Below are positions 1 to 8,721 of a stretch of 64,000 nucleotides of DNA, one piece after another; position 1 is the first letter of the stretch, and each line of letters begins with the position of its first letter. Where the stretch lies: positions 434,001 through 498,000 of the forward strand of contig NZ_CP078067.1 of NCBI RefSeq assembly GCF_019195395.1. The letters are read 5' to 3'. Both the position numbers and the translations under genes were made by a program. Under the pieces are notes generated by a model, which ran no database searches, had not been told where the DNA came from, and saw only the letters and a list, made by a program, of their open reading frames with translations. Source of the DNA: Kaistella faecalis (GTDB taxonomy: Bacteria; Bacteroidota; Bacteroidia; Flavobacteriales; Weeksellaceae).

Positions 1-359
1 GCAAAACCGATGGATTTAAAGATTTCGATGATTTTATTCTTAACCAGATTGATCGGATGGCGGGTTCCCAGTTCAGAAGAAAATCCCGGGCGGGTTAAAT
101 CTTCTTTTTCTAAGATAAGGTTAGAAGAAGTTGCGTTTTTTAAATCTTCGAGTTTGGTTTCGACAGCCTGCTTGAGGGTATTGATCTTCTGCCCGAATTC
201 TTTTTTCTGCTCATTCGGAACATCCTTGAATTTCGAGAAAATATCGTTCAGAATTCCTTTTTTTCCGCTGAATTTGATTCGGAACTGCTCAATTTCATCT
301 TTATTTGCTGAGCTGAAATTGCTTACCTCAACCAATAATTCATCAATCTTTTCTAACAT
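1..359 (-). CDS. pheS: Phenylalanine--tRNA ligase alpha subunit, N-terminal part (partial)
   Basis: This is the first 119 codons of the alpha subunit of phenylalanyl-tRNA synthetase, which charges tRNA-Phe in the cytoplasm as an alpha2beta2 enzyme. The visible part begins MLEKIDELL and contains the N-terminal coiled-coil arm that contacts tRNA, then the start of the class II catalytic domain with the family signature GTRHPINLV. The gene runs off the left edge, so motifs 2 and 3 are not seen. The ATG at 359 is the first start in frame. A Bacteroidota -7 box (TATTTTTG, positions 380-387 on the minus strand) lies just upstream, although no good -33 element is seen. The identification is confident. 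Confidence 0.93.
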   Translation of the reverse strand, partial: MLEKIDELLVEVSNFSSANKDEIEQFRIKFSGKKGILNDIFSKFKDVPNEQKKEFGQKINTLKQAVETKLEDLKNATSSNLILEKEDLTRPGFSSELGTRHPINLVKNKIIEIFKSIGF

Positions 360-463
360 CTCTAATATTTATTGAACTGCAAAAATACAATTTTTAACTG
401 AAAATTTCGGCGGTAATTTCAGGCTTAAATTTTTTAATCAGCAAGTTCCTGGGTGTTTTCTTT

Positions 464-1039
464 CTAGGAATTGAGAAAATGCAGGAACTTTTCGATGGCC
501 TGTTTCCGATGGCTGATCTGGTTTTTTTCTTCTGCTTTCATTTCTGCGAAAGTGATTTCATGATTTTCGGGAACAAAAATCGGATCATAACCAAAACCTT
601 TTTCCCCACGGATTTCGTGCGTTAGATTTCCGTAAACCCGGCCTTCAAAATAGTTTTCACCGCTTTCATCAACCAAACACATTACGGTTACAAAATAGGC
701 TTTTCGGTTTTCCTCATCTTTCATTTCCTCTAAGACTTTCGCCATATTTTTCGCGAAATCGTGGTTACCTGCGTAACGTGCGGAATAAATTCCCGGTCTT
801 CCGTCAAGACTTTCCACAACCAAACCGGAATCATCACCAAGACTTGGTTTTCCGGTTCTTTCGAAACAGTATTTTGCTTTAATGAGTGCGTTCTCGTGAA
901 AAGTGTGGCCGTCTTCCACAATTTCGTCGTGTATATCGTAATCTGTCAGTGAGGTAACTTTAAAATCACCTCCCAAAATCTGCTGAATTTCTTCTTTCTT
1001 GTGTTGATTGTGGGTGGCGATAAGGATTTCTTTGTCCAT
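464..1039 (-). CDS. rdgB: XTP/dITP diphosphatase (RdgB/HAM1 family)
   Basis: This house-cleaning pyrophosphatase hydrolyses the non-canonical nucleotides XTP, dITP and ITP to monophosphates and so keeps deaminated purines out of DNA and RNA. The 191 residues match the usual family length. The substrate-binding start ATHNQHKKEEI is at residues 8-18, the catalytic acidic motif GDDSGL at 68-73 (D70 the likely general base), GFGYDPIF at 148-155 and the base-recognition SHR at 176-178. It lies 20 bp downstream of the CPBP protease gene on the same strand, so the two are probably co-transcribed. Nothing unusual is seen. Confidence 0.95.
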   Translation of the reverse strand: MDKEILIATHNQHKKEEIQQILGGDFKVTSLTDYDIHDEIVEDGHTFHENALIKAKYCFERTGKPSLGDDSGLVVESLDGRPGIYSARYAGNHDFAKNMAKVLEEMKDEENRKAYFVTVMCLVDESGENYFEGRVYGNLTHEIRGEKGFGYDPIFVPENHEITFAEMKAEEKNQISHRKQAIEKFLHFLNS

Positions 1040-1059
1040 ATTTTTTTTATAGTAATGAT

Positions 1060-1893
1060 TTATTTTTCAGAATAATGAATTCGGTATTTCCGTGTAAAAA
1101 GATAGTAGAATACGGCAAAAAGCATAATTCCGATCGCCAGAACAATCCATTCTGAAAGACGGAAAACATCTGCAAAACTTTCGGAATCACCGTAAAAAAT
1201 TAAAATTGAAGAACACAGATTATTAAAGGCATGAAGCAACATCGGCAACAGCAAAGACTTTGTTTTATAGTAAACAAATCCTAAAACACAGCCCAGCAAA
1301 ACCGCGCCCACAAACTGCCAGGGGTTAGCGTGAACCAACCCGAAAACTATCGAGGCAATAATGATCGCAGTTACAGGGTTCATTCCTTTGTTGATTAATC
1401 CTTTCTGAATAATTCCGCGAAAAACAATCTCCTCGAATATAGGCGCCATAATTACGGCCAGAACGATCATCGTGGCTTTATCTTTAGTCATTTGTTCCAT
1501 CAAGCGCGAGAAAAACTCATAATATTCACCGAAAAAAGGTCCTGTAATGGGAATTTGGGCAGTAATAAATTCAGCAATAAACATCATCCCGAGCATCATC
1601 GGAAAGATCAGAAGATACGTTCCGACATTTGTAGGAGAAAAATTGAAGTTCAGTTTCCTGCCGGTCTGCGGTCTTGCAATAAAATAATCAAAAGCGAAAA
1701 TAGCACCGAGAAATCCCGCAGCATTCGTAAGCATTAAGTAGAAATCTTTATACTGCAGATTTTCATTGAAGACAAACATTGAAAAAACATTGATTACAGA
1801 AACTGCTGCTGTGCCTACAATCATTCCGCCGATCAGCGCGAATGCACCTTTCCAGTCGAAAATAAATTTTTTCCGTGAGTAATTTTCTGCCAT
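1060..1893 (-). CDS. CPBP family intramembrane glutamic endopeptidase
   Basis: This is a polytopic membrane protein of the CPBP (CAAX protease and bacteriocin-processing, ABI) family. The signature is complete: EEIVFR with E154, E155 and R159, then FGLVHAN with H188, and LLHAFNN with H221. These are the residues that form the active site in Rce1-like proteases. About seven or eight hydrophobic segments are visible. I chose the ATG at 1893 because the only longer alternative needs a TTG codon at 1911. The physiological substrate is unknown; relatives process peptides or serve in bacteriocin self-immunity. It is the first gene of a probable two-gene unit with rdgB. Confidence 0.85.
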   Translation of the reverse strand: MAENYSRKKFIFDWKGAFALIGGMIVGTAAVSVINVFSMFVFNENLQYKDFYLMLTNAAGFLGAIFAFDYFIARPQTGRKLNFNFSPTNVGTYLLIFPMMLGMMFIAEFITAQIPITGPFFGEYYEFFSRLMEQMTKDKATMIVLAVIMAPIFEEIVFRGIIQKGLINKGMNPVTAIIIASIVFGLVHANPWQFVGAVLLGCVLGFVYYKTKSLLLPMLLHAFNNLCSSILIFYGDSESFADVFRLSEWIVLAIGIMLFAVFYYLFTRKYRIHYSEK

Positions 1894-2008
1894 GAAATTT
1901 AATTTCAGCAAAGATAAATTAAAAAGATAAAAACTAAATCCGGCGAAGATAAAACTGGGTTTTCATTTTCCATAAAAAAACACGATTTTTGCAAACTCAA
2001 ATATCATT

Positions 2009-3607
2009 ATGTCTGAACTCATTAAAGAAATAGAAAGAAGAAAAACTTTCGGAATTATCTCTCACCCCGATGCCGGAAAAACCACGCTTACAGAAAAGCT
2101 GCTGCTTTTTGGTGGTGCAATTCAGGAAGCTGGGGCAGTAAAATCGAACAAAATTAAAAAAGGAGCCACCTCCGATTTTATGGAAATCGAGAGACAGAGA
2201 GGAATTTCTGTCGCAACTTCGGTTTTGGCTTTTGAATACCGAAATCATAAAATCAATATTCTCGATACACCGGGTCACAAGGATTTTGCAGAAGATACGT
2301 ACAGAACTTTAACTGCTGTTGATTCCGTAATTGTTGTTATCGATGTTGCAAAAGGAGTTGAGGAACAGACTGAAAAACTGGTAAAAGTTTGCCGCATGCG
2401 GAATATTCCGATGTTGGTTTTCATCAATAAATTAGACCGTGAAGGGAAAGATGCTTTCGATCTTTTGGACGAAGTGGAGCAGAAACTGGGATTAACAGTT
2501 TGCCCATTATCATTACCAATCGGTATGGGAGGCGATTTTCAGGGAATTTATAATATTTGGGAAAATAACATACAACTGTTTTTGGAAGAGAAAAAACAGA
2601 AAGTCGGTGAAGCGATAAAATTCGATGATATCAACGACACAAAAATCGACGATGTTATCGGGGAAAAAGCTGCCGCAACTTTAAGAGAAGAACTAGAATT
2701 GGTGCAGTCGGTTTATCCCGAATTTAACCGCGAGGACTATATTAACGGTGATCTTCAGCCGGTATTTTTCGGTTCTGCGTTGAATAATTTTGGGGTCCGT
2801 GAACTTCTCGATGCTTTTATCGAGATCGCTCCCAAACCTCAGCCGAAAGAAAGTGAAACAAGAATTGTAAAACCTGAGGAAAAAGATTTCACCGGTTTTG
2901 TGTTTAAAATCCACGCGAATATGGATCCGAAACACCGCGACAGACTGGCTTTCGTGAAAATCGTTTCCGGAACATTCAAAAGAAATGAAAACTACCTGTT
3001 GGTAAGAGACAATAAAAAAATGAAATTTTCTTCACCAAACGCCTTCTTTGCTGATAAAAAAGAAGTTGTTGACGAAAGTTTTCCAGGCGATATTGTAGGA
3101 CTTCACGATACAGGAAATTTCAGAATCGGTGATACTTTAACGGCGGGTGAAAAAATCAGTTTCAAAGGAATTCCCAGTTTCTCTCCGGAACATTTCCGCT
3201 ATATCAATAATGATGATCCGCTGAAAGCAAAACAGCTGGCAAAAGGAATCGATCAGCTGATGGACGAAGGTGTGGCGCAGCTTTTCACCATGGATATGAA
3301 CAACAGAAAAATCATCGGAACCGTGGGCGCGCTTCAGTACGAAGTTATTCAATACCGTTTGGAGCACGAATATGGCGCTAAATGTACGTACGAACCACTA
3401 TCCATCCACAAAGCCTGTTGGATTGAAGCAGATGAAAAATCTGAGGAGTTTAAAGAATTTGCGAGACTCAAACAGCGTTTTATGGCAAAAGACAAATACG
3501 GGCAGCCGGTTTTTCTTGCCGATTCGTCCTTTACCATTCACATGACCCAGGAAAAGTTCCCGAACGTGAAACTGCACTTCATCAGTGAATTCCGAAACAA
3601 ACAATAA
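2009..3607 (+). CDS. prfC: Peptide chain release factor 3
   Basis: RF3 is a translational GTPase that recycles RF1/RF2 from the ribosome after peptide release. At 532 residues it has the normal length. The G1 loop reads SHPDAGKTTL (residues 18-27), followed by the G3 motif DTPGHKDF and the G4 motif NKLD. The RF3-specific order of domains II and III follows, with the C-terminal GALQYEVIQYRLEHEYG segment. It is divergent from the CPBP/rdgB unit. A degenerate -7 box (GATTTTTG) occurs about 20 bp before the ATG. A strong intrinsic terminator follows immediately. It is distinguished from EF-G by length and by the RF3-type C-terminus. Confidence 0.96.
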   Translation: MSELIKEIERRKTFGIISHPDAGKTTLTEKLLLFGGAIQEAGAVKSNKIKKGATSDFMEIERQRGISVATSVLAFEYRNHKINILDTPGHKDFAEDTYRTLTAVDSVIVVIDVAKGVEEQTEKLVKVCRMRNIPMLVFINKLDREGKDAFDLLDEVEQKLGLTVCPLSLPIGMGGDFQGIYNIWENNIQLFLEEKKQKVGEAIKFDDINDTKIDDVIGEKAAATLREELELVQSVYPEFNREDYINGDLQPVFFGSALNNFGVRELLDAFIEIAPKPQPKESETRIVKPEEKDFTGFVFKIHANMDPKHRDRLAFVKIVSGTFKRNENYLLVRDNKKMKFSSPNAFFADKKEVVDESFPGDIVGLHDTGNFRIGDTLTAGEKISFKGIPSFSPEHFRYINNDDPLKAKQLAKGIDQLMDEGVAQLFTMDMNNRKIIGTVGALQYEVIQYRLEHEYGAKCTYEPLSIHKACWIEADEKSEEFKEFARLKQRFMAKDKYGQPVFLADSSFTIHMTQEKFPNVKLHFISEFRNKQ

Positions 3608-3611
3608 ACTG

Positions 3612-3638
3612 ATCTCCGGCAAATCCGGAGATTTTTTT
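3612..3638 (+). terminator. Intrinsic terminator after prfC
   Basis: An 8-bp perfect stem (ATCTCCGG/CCGGAGAT) with a CAAAT loop is followed by a run of T residues, starting four bases after the prfC stop codon. Confidence 0.85.
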
Positions 3639-3765
3639 GTAAACATTTTGTAAATTGATTTGCAATTCATTTATTTATAGTTATTTACCGGAATACAAAT
3701 CGAAATATGATGTTTGGAGGAATACATTTTGATTCTTTTCCGGCGTTTATCATTAAAATCAATTC

Positions 3766-4914
3766 ATGAAGAACTTATTTATTATCATAATTACTGCGGC
3801 CGCTGTAATTTCCTGCGACAAAAGCACGATTCAGCAGACAACCGATAACATCAAAAGAGCCGACAGTCTTTTTACAAAAGCAAACGACGGAATCAAGACT
3901 TTGGATTCTATCTCAAAAACAATTTCAGATTCTGATGGCATTGCTAAAAAAGTAATCATGCCCGAAATTGAAAAACAGAAAAAATCTATCGACAGTACTA
4001 TAAAGTCGGGTGGCTGGCGAATCGATTCGATTAACAAACAGATTGAAAAAATCACGAAAAATGTGGTGGTGGGAACTGAAGTTGTGAAAACTTTAGACTC
4101 CGCAAACAATGCGCTGAAAAGCGGTGAAAGCACCATAAAAGTACTTACCCAAACTGCCGATAAAATTCTGAAGCAAACCAAAAAACAAAATTCAACGCCG
4201 GAAACTCCCACTGCTGAAAACCGTGCAACTCCACAGGAACAGAATAAACCGGTTATTGTGCCGCCTGTTGCAGAAAGAAATCCTTTGGTAAAAACCGCCA
4301 AGCTTGAAATTCAGGTTGATGATCTGAATGCTGCAAAAGCGCTTCTGAAACAGAAAATCAGAGAAAACAACGCGGATCTGGTGACTGAAAATTTCAGTCA
4401 GAATGAAGGCATTCAGCGGGAATATATTACCGCGAAAGTTCCGCTTCAGAATTTTGATCAGCTGCTTTCTAATCTTTCCGGTCAGCTTGGCGATGTGAAA
4501 TCGAAAAGCACGGAATCTGAAGGTAAAGATTATGTAGCCTCGCAAATGTGTGACATTGAAATCACGCTTTTACAGAACGAAAATATCGCGTCCAATCCTA
4601 TTGTCGAAAATCAGAACGAAGAAGATAAGAACAGTTTCGGGAATGCTTTTATGAAAGGCTTCAAAGTGTTAGGTGACGCGTTGCTTTTTCTCCTTCCCTT
4701 CTGGCCGATATTTTTGATCGGAGCATTGGTTTGGTATTTCATCCAGAGAAATAAAAAGAAAAAAGCTCAGGAAGAATGGGAAAAACAGCAAATCCTGAAT
4801 CAGCAGAGCGCTGCGTATCCAACCCAGAACCAGACTTCTACCGAAACCGTTCAGGAAGATAAACCGGCAGAAACTCCGGATACAGATTACTCTAAATATC
4901 TGCCGAAGAATTAA
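3766..4914 (+). CDS. DUF4349 lipoprotein with C-terminal membrane segment
   Basis: This is a 382-residue lipoprotein of unknown function. It starts with a lipoprotein signal peptide whose lipobox is VISC (Cys17). A long Thr/Ser/Lys-rich helical region follows (about residues 18-140), then a Pro-rich linker. A DUF4349-type domain covers about 170-270, with RNPLVKTAKLEIQV at its start and alternating coiled-coil/beta segments. One strong hydrophobic segment lies at about 305-330 (LLFLLPFWPIFLIGALVWYF), followed by a basic tail and an acidic, Gln/Thr-rich end. DUF4349 proteins often have this C-terminal transmembrane helix. Having both a lipid anchor and a membrane helix is notable. The gene is convergent with the small gene at 5059 and shares a bidirectional terminator with it. 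Confidence 0.75.
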   Translation: MKNLFIIIITAAAVISCDKSTIQQTTDNIKRADSLFTKANDGIKTLDSISKTISDSDGIAKKVIMPEIEKQKKSIDSTIKSGGWRIDSINKQIEKITKNVVVGTEVVKTLDSANNALKSGESTIKVLTQTADKILKQTKKQNSTPETPTAENRATPQEQNKPVIVPPVAERNPLVKTAKLEIQVDDLNAAKALLKQKIRENNADLVTENFSQNEGIQREYITAKVPLQNFDQLLSNLSGQLGDVKSKSTESEGKDYVASQMCDIEITLLQNENIASNPIVENQNEEDKNSFGNAFMKGFKVLGDALLFLLPFWPIFLIGALVWYFIQRNKKKKAQEEWEKQQILNQQSAAYPTQNQTSTETVQEDKPAETPDTDYSKYLPKN

Positions 4915-5026
4915 ATTGAAAGTCTCTCGCTGATGGAGCTGATGACGCAAATTTATTTAAACTTCTATCCGTGAAATCAGCAAAATCTGCGAGAACAATC
5001 ACCTGTAATATAACGATATCAATCAA

Positions 5027-5058
5027 AAAAGCCTTCCACATCCGGAAGGCTTTTCTTT
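5027..5058. terminator. Bidirectional intrinsic terminator
   Basis: An 11-bp stem (AAAAGCCTTCC/GGAAGGCTTTT) with a short loop sits between two convergent genes. T runs follow the stem on both strands, so it can end both transcripts. Confidence 0.85.
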
Positions 5059-5424
5059 TTATTTCATATTCACAATGCGGTCTACAACATAAGTTGTATT
5101 TCCGCGCCATGGCAGTACACCGTGATACTCTTTATAATGCAAGTCAAACGTTTTTCCGTTGTTAATTTCGAGCTGTTTGAAGATTTCTTCGTCCTCAATC
5201 GAAAACTCGAATTCATAACTCGTTAAACTGCCGGTTCGCGGATTAGCTCCGAATCCCTGCTGGATGAGTTTACCTTCGTAGGTTTTAAAGATATTTCCCT
5301 TTTTTACAGCGTAATTAAGAATTCCGGATTTCACGCCTTCACCGAAAACGAAATAATAACGGTAATAAATAACACCGCTCAAAAGCAAGAAAACGGCAAC
5401 AAGGCTAATCCACAAATACTTCAT
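5059..5424 (-). CDS. Conserved small membrane-anchored protein, function unknown
   Basis: A 121-residue protein with one N-terminal hydrophobic helix (residues 3-24) and a soluble domain that should lie outside the cytoplasmic membrane. The soluble part contains GNIFKTYEGKLIQQG, a beta-rich middle and a closing LPWRGNTTYVVDRIV. I recognise this pattern as a conserved Bacteroidota hypothetical protein but know no function. It lies 20 bp downstream of the acyl-CoA dehydrogenase gene on the same strand and is probably co-transcribed with it. It ends at the shared terminator. Confidence 0.75.
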   Translation of the reverse strand: MKYLWISLVAVFLLLSGVIYYRYYFVFGEGVKSGILNYAVKKGNIFKTYEGKLIQQGFGANPRTGSLTSYEFEFSIEDEEIFKQLEINNGKTFDLHYKEYHGVLPWRGNTTYVVDRIVNMK

Positions 5425-5444
5425 GGCAAATCTTTAGTGATTAA

Positions 5445-6584
5445 TTATTTTGCAATGCTGCGGGAAATTACAATTTTCTGGATTTCTGAAGTTCCTTCAT
5501 AAATCTGGGTGATTTTCGCATCACGCATCATTCTTTCTACGTGATATTCTTTTACGTATCCGTATCCACCATGGATCTGTACTGCTTCAACCGTAGTATC
5601 CATTGCTACCTGAGAGGCGTAAAGTTTCGCCATTGCCCCGATTTCAGAAATGTCTTTACCTTCATCTTTCTCTACAGCAGCTTTATAGCAAAGCATTCTT
5701 GCAGCGGTAATCTGCGTTGCCATATCGGCTAATTTAAATGCGATTGCCTGATGGTTGATGATTTCGGTTCTGAAAGCTTTTCTGGTTTTTGCATATTTCA
5801 ATGCAAGTTCATAAGCTCCTGAAGCAATTCCTAAAGCCTGAGATGCAATCCCGATTCTTCCTCCGTTCAGTACGGCCATCGCAAAATTAAATCCGAATCC
5901 GTCTTCACCGATTCTGTTTTCTTTCGGAACTTTAACGTCTGTAAAGAGCAAAGAATGTGTATCGCTTCCGCGGATACCGAGTTTGTCTTCTTTTGGCCCA
6001 ATTTCGAAACCTGCCCATCCTCTTTCCACGATGAAAGCGTTGATTCCTTTGTGTTTCTTCTCAGGATCAGTTTGTGCGATTACAATATAATAAGTTGCGT
6101 TTCCCCCGTTGGTGATCCAGTTTTTTGTTCCGTTCAGAATGTAATGGTCGCCCATATCAACGGCTGTAGTTTTCTGTGAAGTTGCATCCGAACCTGCTTC
6201 CGGCTCAGAAAGTGCAAAAGCACCGATTACTTCTCCGCTTGCCAAAGGTTTCAGATATTTCATTTTCTGTTCTTCGTTACAGAATTTTTCCAGTCCTGCG
6301 CATACCAAAGAATTGTTTACTGACATCACCACCGCTGCAGAAGCATCAACTTTTGCTATTTCTTCCATGGCTAAAACGTAAGAAACACTGTCCATTCCCG
6401 CTCCGCCATATTGTGGATCCACCATCATTCCCAGAAAACCGAGTTCTCCCATTTTCTTCACCTGCTCGTGTGGAAACTTCTGTGCATTGTCTCTTTCTAT
6501 TACGCCAGGCAAAAGTTCTGTATTGGCAAAGTCTCTTGCAGCCTGCTGAATCATTAACTGTTCTTCAGATAAATTAAAGTCCAT
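5445..6584 (-). CDS. Acyl-CoA dehydrogenase (short-chain/butyryl type)
   Basis: An FAD-dependent acyl-CoA dehydrogenase that introduces the alpha-beta double bond in beta-oxidation, passing electrons to electron-transferring flavoprotein. The 379 residues show all three family blocks: the helical N-terminal domain, the middle beta domain with FALSEPEAGSD, and the C-terminal helical domain with QIHGGYGYVKEYHVERMMRDAKITQIYEGTSE split into its usual parts. The Glu in IYEGTSEIQ is the catalytic base position of short-chain enzymes. Chain-length specificity cannot be read from sequence alone. It is divergent from the acyl-CoA synthetase gene at 6827, which would supply its substrates. Confidence 0.93.
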   Translation of the reverse strand: MDFNLSEEQLMIQQAARDFANTELLPGVIERDNAQKFPHEQVKKMGELGFLGMMVDPQYGGAGMDSVSYVLAMEEIAKVDASAAVVMSVNNSLVCAGLEKFCNEEQKMKYLKPLASGEVIGAFALSEPEAGSDATSQKTTAVDMGDHYILNGTKNWITNGGNATYYIVIAQTDPEKKHKGINAFIVERGWAGFEIGPKEDKLGIRGSDTHSLLFTDVKVPKENRIGEDGFGFNFAMAVLNGGRIGIASQALGIASGAYELALKYAKTRKAFRTEIINHQAIAFKLADMATQITAARMLCYKAAVEKDEGKDISEIGAMAKLYASQVAMDTTVEAVQIHGGYGYVKEYHVERMMRDAKITQIYEGTSEIQKIVISRSIAK

Positions 6585-6741
6585 AAAGTATATAATTGTT
6601 TGATCGTAAATTTACGCTTTTTCTAAAAAATAAAAAATTATATTGGCAGAGGTTAAAATTATTCATTGAATAGCAGTTTTATTCATTATATGTATTATAA
6701 AATCATTTAAATTTTTAAGAAAAACACATCATAAAATCTGT

Positions 6742-6772
6742 TTTGCTGTTTAAAATAAAATTGATATTTTTA
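6742..6772 (+). promoter_or_regulatory. Promoter of the acyl-CoA synthetase gene
   Basis: TTTG at 6742-6745, a 19-bp spacer and TATTTTTA at 6765-6772 match the Bacteroidota promoter except for the last base. The 5' leader that follows contains a 6-bp hairpin (GGCAAT/ATTGCC, 6779-6796). Confidence 0.55.
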
Positions 6773-6826
6773 CCCAAAGGCAATACCCACATTGCCGCTA
6801 AAGTAATCCAAGTAAAAAATTAAGCT

Positions 6827-8605
6827 ATGACGATAAAGAGAATCTTCGATTTTGCCCACAATGCATTGGAAAAATATTCGCAGGATGATATGTTCATTAC
6901 GAAATATCACGGCCAATGGGAGAAAATATCAACAAAAGAATTTTGTAACCAGGGAAATAAAATATCCCGCGGGCTTCTGAAATTAGGCATTAAGCCTGGC
7001 GATAAAATTGCGCTCATTACCAGCGCAACACGCACGGAATGGGCTGTAATGGATTTAGGAATTTCACAAATCGGAGCTGTTTCGGTACCTGTTTACCCTA
7101 CAATTTCTCCGGAGGATTACGATTTTATCTTCAACAATGCTGAAGTTCAGTATTGTTTTGTGTCCGACCGTGATCTCTACGATAAAGTAATACAGATTAA
7201 AGCCAATGTATCAACATTGAAAGGCGTTTTTACCTTCGATCAGATTGATGGGGCACCAAACTGGAATGAAATTCTGGATCTTGGTAATAATGATGCCACG
7301 CAGAATGAAGTGGATGACCTTAGCAACAGCATCAATTCTGAGGATCTGGCTACCATTATTTACACTTCCGGAACTACCGGGCGACCAAAGGGCGTAATGC
7401 TTACGCACCATAATATCGTTTCCAATGTACTGGCTTCGGATCCACGAATTCCACGGGTTAAAGGTTTACAAAACAGTGATATCCGAATTTTGAGTTTCCT
7501 TCCTATCTGTCATATTTTCGAGAGAATGTTGTTCTATCTGTATCAGTACAATGGTTACTCCGTGTATTTCGCCGAAAGCATCGAAAAAATGGGCGACAAT
7601 ATCAAGGAAGTGAAACCGCACATTATGTCGGTAGTGCCAAGATTGATCGAGAAAGTTTATGATAAAATCTACGACAAAGGAACCAGCGCAGGCGGACTGA
7701 AATCGAAAATTTTCCTTTGGGCATTGGGCGTAAACAAAGCCAAACAGAAAATCGGTAAACCTTCGGGTCTTATGGAAACCATCGCAGACAAACTTGTTTT
7801 CTCCAAATGGAGAGAAGGTTTGGGCGGTAACATCATCACGTTAGTCTCCGGTTCCGCAGCACTGCAGCCAAGACTCAACAAAATGTTCCAAAACGCGGGA
7901 ATACCCATCCTTGAAGGTTATGGATTAACCGAAACCTCGCCCGTAATTTCGGTGAACAGTTTCGGTAAAATTAAAGTCGGCACCGTGGGACATGTGCTTG
8001 AAAATCTTGATGTAAAAATTCAGGAAGACGGTGAAATCACGGTAAAAGGTCCTTCTGTGTTCAAAGGATATTTCAAGAACGAGGAAATGACCAAAGAGGT
8101 TTTCACAGAAGACGGGTATTTTAAAACCGGCGATATCGGACATATCGATGAGGAAGGTTACCTGCATATTACCGACCGTAAAAAAGAAATGTTCAAAACT
8201 TCCGGCGGAAAATATGTTGCTCCTCAGGTCATCGAAAACCAGGCAAAAGCTTCGAAATTTATTGAGCAGATCATGGTCGTGGGTGACGGCGAGAAAATGC
8301 CTTGCGCATTGATTCAGCCTGACTTCAATTTTGTACAGCACTGGGCAGAACGCAAAAGCATTAAGATCGGCACCACACCGGAAGAGATCGCCAATAGTCC
8401 GGAACTCAAGGAAAGAATAGGTAAAGAAATCGATTACCTCAACACCAAACTGGGCAGCTGGGAACAGATCAAGCGTTTTGAACTCACCCCGGAAATCTGG
8501 ACCATCGACTCCGGCGTCCTGACTCCAACGCTCAAACTGAAGCGTAAAGCAGTGAAAGAACGCTTTATAAAACTCTACAATAAAATGTATGGCCACGAGG
8601 CCTAA
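6827..8605 (+). CDS. Long-chain fatty-acid--CoA ligase (AMP-forming)
   Basis: An adenylate-forming enzyme that activates fatty acids to acyl-CoA in two steps through an acyl-adenylate. At 592 residues it belongs to the long FadD15/FAA-like group. The P-loop-like motif IIYTSGTTGRPKGV is at about residues 177-190. EGYGLTETSPV (A5) and the hinge region TGDIGHIDEEGYLHITDRKKEMFKTSGGK (A7-A8, in pieces) follow in order. The C-terminus has LTPTLKLKRKAV with the catalytic-lysine region. It is divergent from the acyl-CoA dehydrogenase, a sensible pairing for fatty-acid activation and oxidation. A promoter and a terminator flank it, so it is likely monocistronic. Confidence 0.93.
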   Translation: MTIKRIFDFAHNALEKYSQDDMFITKYHGQWEKISTKEFCNQGNKISRGLLKLGIKPGDKIALITSATRTEWAVMDLGISQIGAVSVPVYPTISPEDYDFIFNNAEVQYCFVSDRDLYDKVIQIKANVSTLKGVFTFDQIDGAPNWNEILDLGNNDATQNEVDDLSNSINSEDLATIIYTSGTTGRPKGVMLTHHNIVSNVLASDPRIPRVKGLQNSDIRILSFLPICHIFERMLFYLYQYNGYSVYFAESIEKMGDNIKEVKPHIMSVVPRLIEKVYDKIYDKGTSAGGLKSKIFLWALGVNKAKQKIGKPSGLMETIADKLVFSKWREGLGGNIITLVSGSAALQPRLNKMFQNAGIPILEGYGLTETSPVISVNSFGKIKVGTVGHVLENLDVKIQEDGEITVKGPSVFKGYFKNEEMTKEVFTEDGYFKTGDIGHIDEEGYLHITDRKKEMFKTSGGKYVAPQVIENQAKASKFIEQIMVVGDGEKMPCALIQPDFNFVQHWAERKSIKIGTTPEEIANSPELKERIGKEIDYLNTKLGSWEQIKRFELTPEIWTIDSGVLTPTLKLKRKAVKERFIKLYNKMYGHEA

Positions 8606-8611
8606 ACTTTC

Positions 8612-8640
8612 AAAGCACGGTTTCAGCCGTGCTTTTTATT
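8612..8640 (+). terminator. Intrinsic terminator after the acyl-CoA synthetase gene
   Basis: A 9-bp stem (AAAGCACGG/CCGTGCTTT) with loop TTTCAG is followed by a T-rich tail, directly after the stop codon. Confidence 0.85.
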
Positions 8641-8721
8641 TATTACGAAAGCACACCACTAAAGCATTTTAAGAAAAACCGTTAAGTAATGCTGAAACCT
8701 TTAATCGTAGAATCTAACCTT

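Noticed and set aside
7925-8596. Long antisense open frame (223 codons) across the acyl-CoA synthetase gene
   Set aside because: It is the reverse shadow of a clearly conserved coding gene and its product resembles no protein family.
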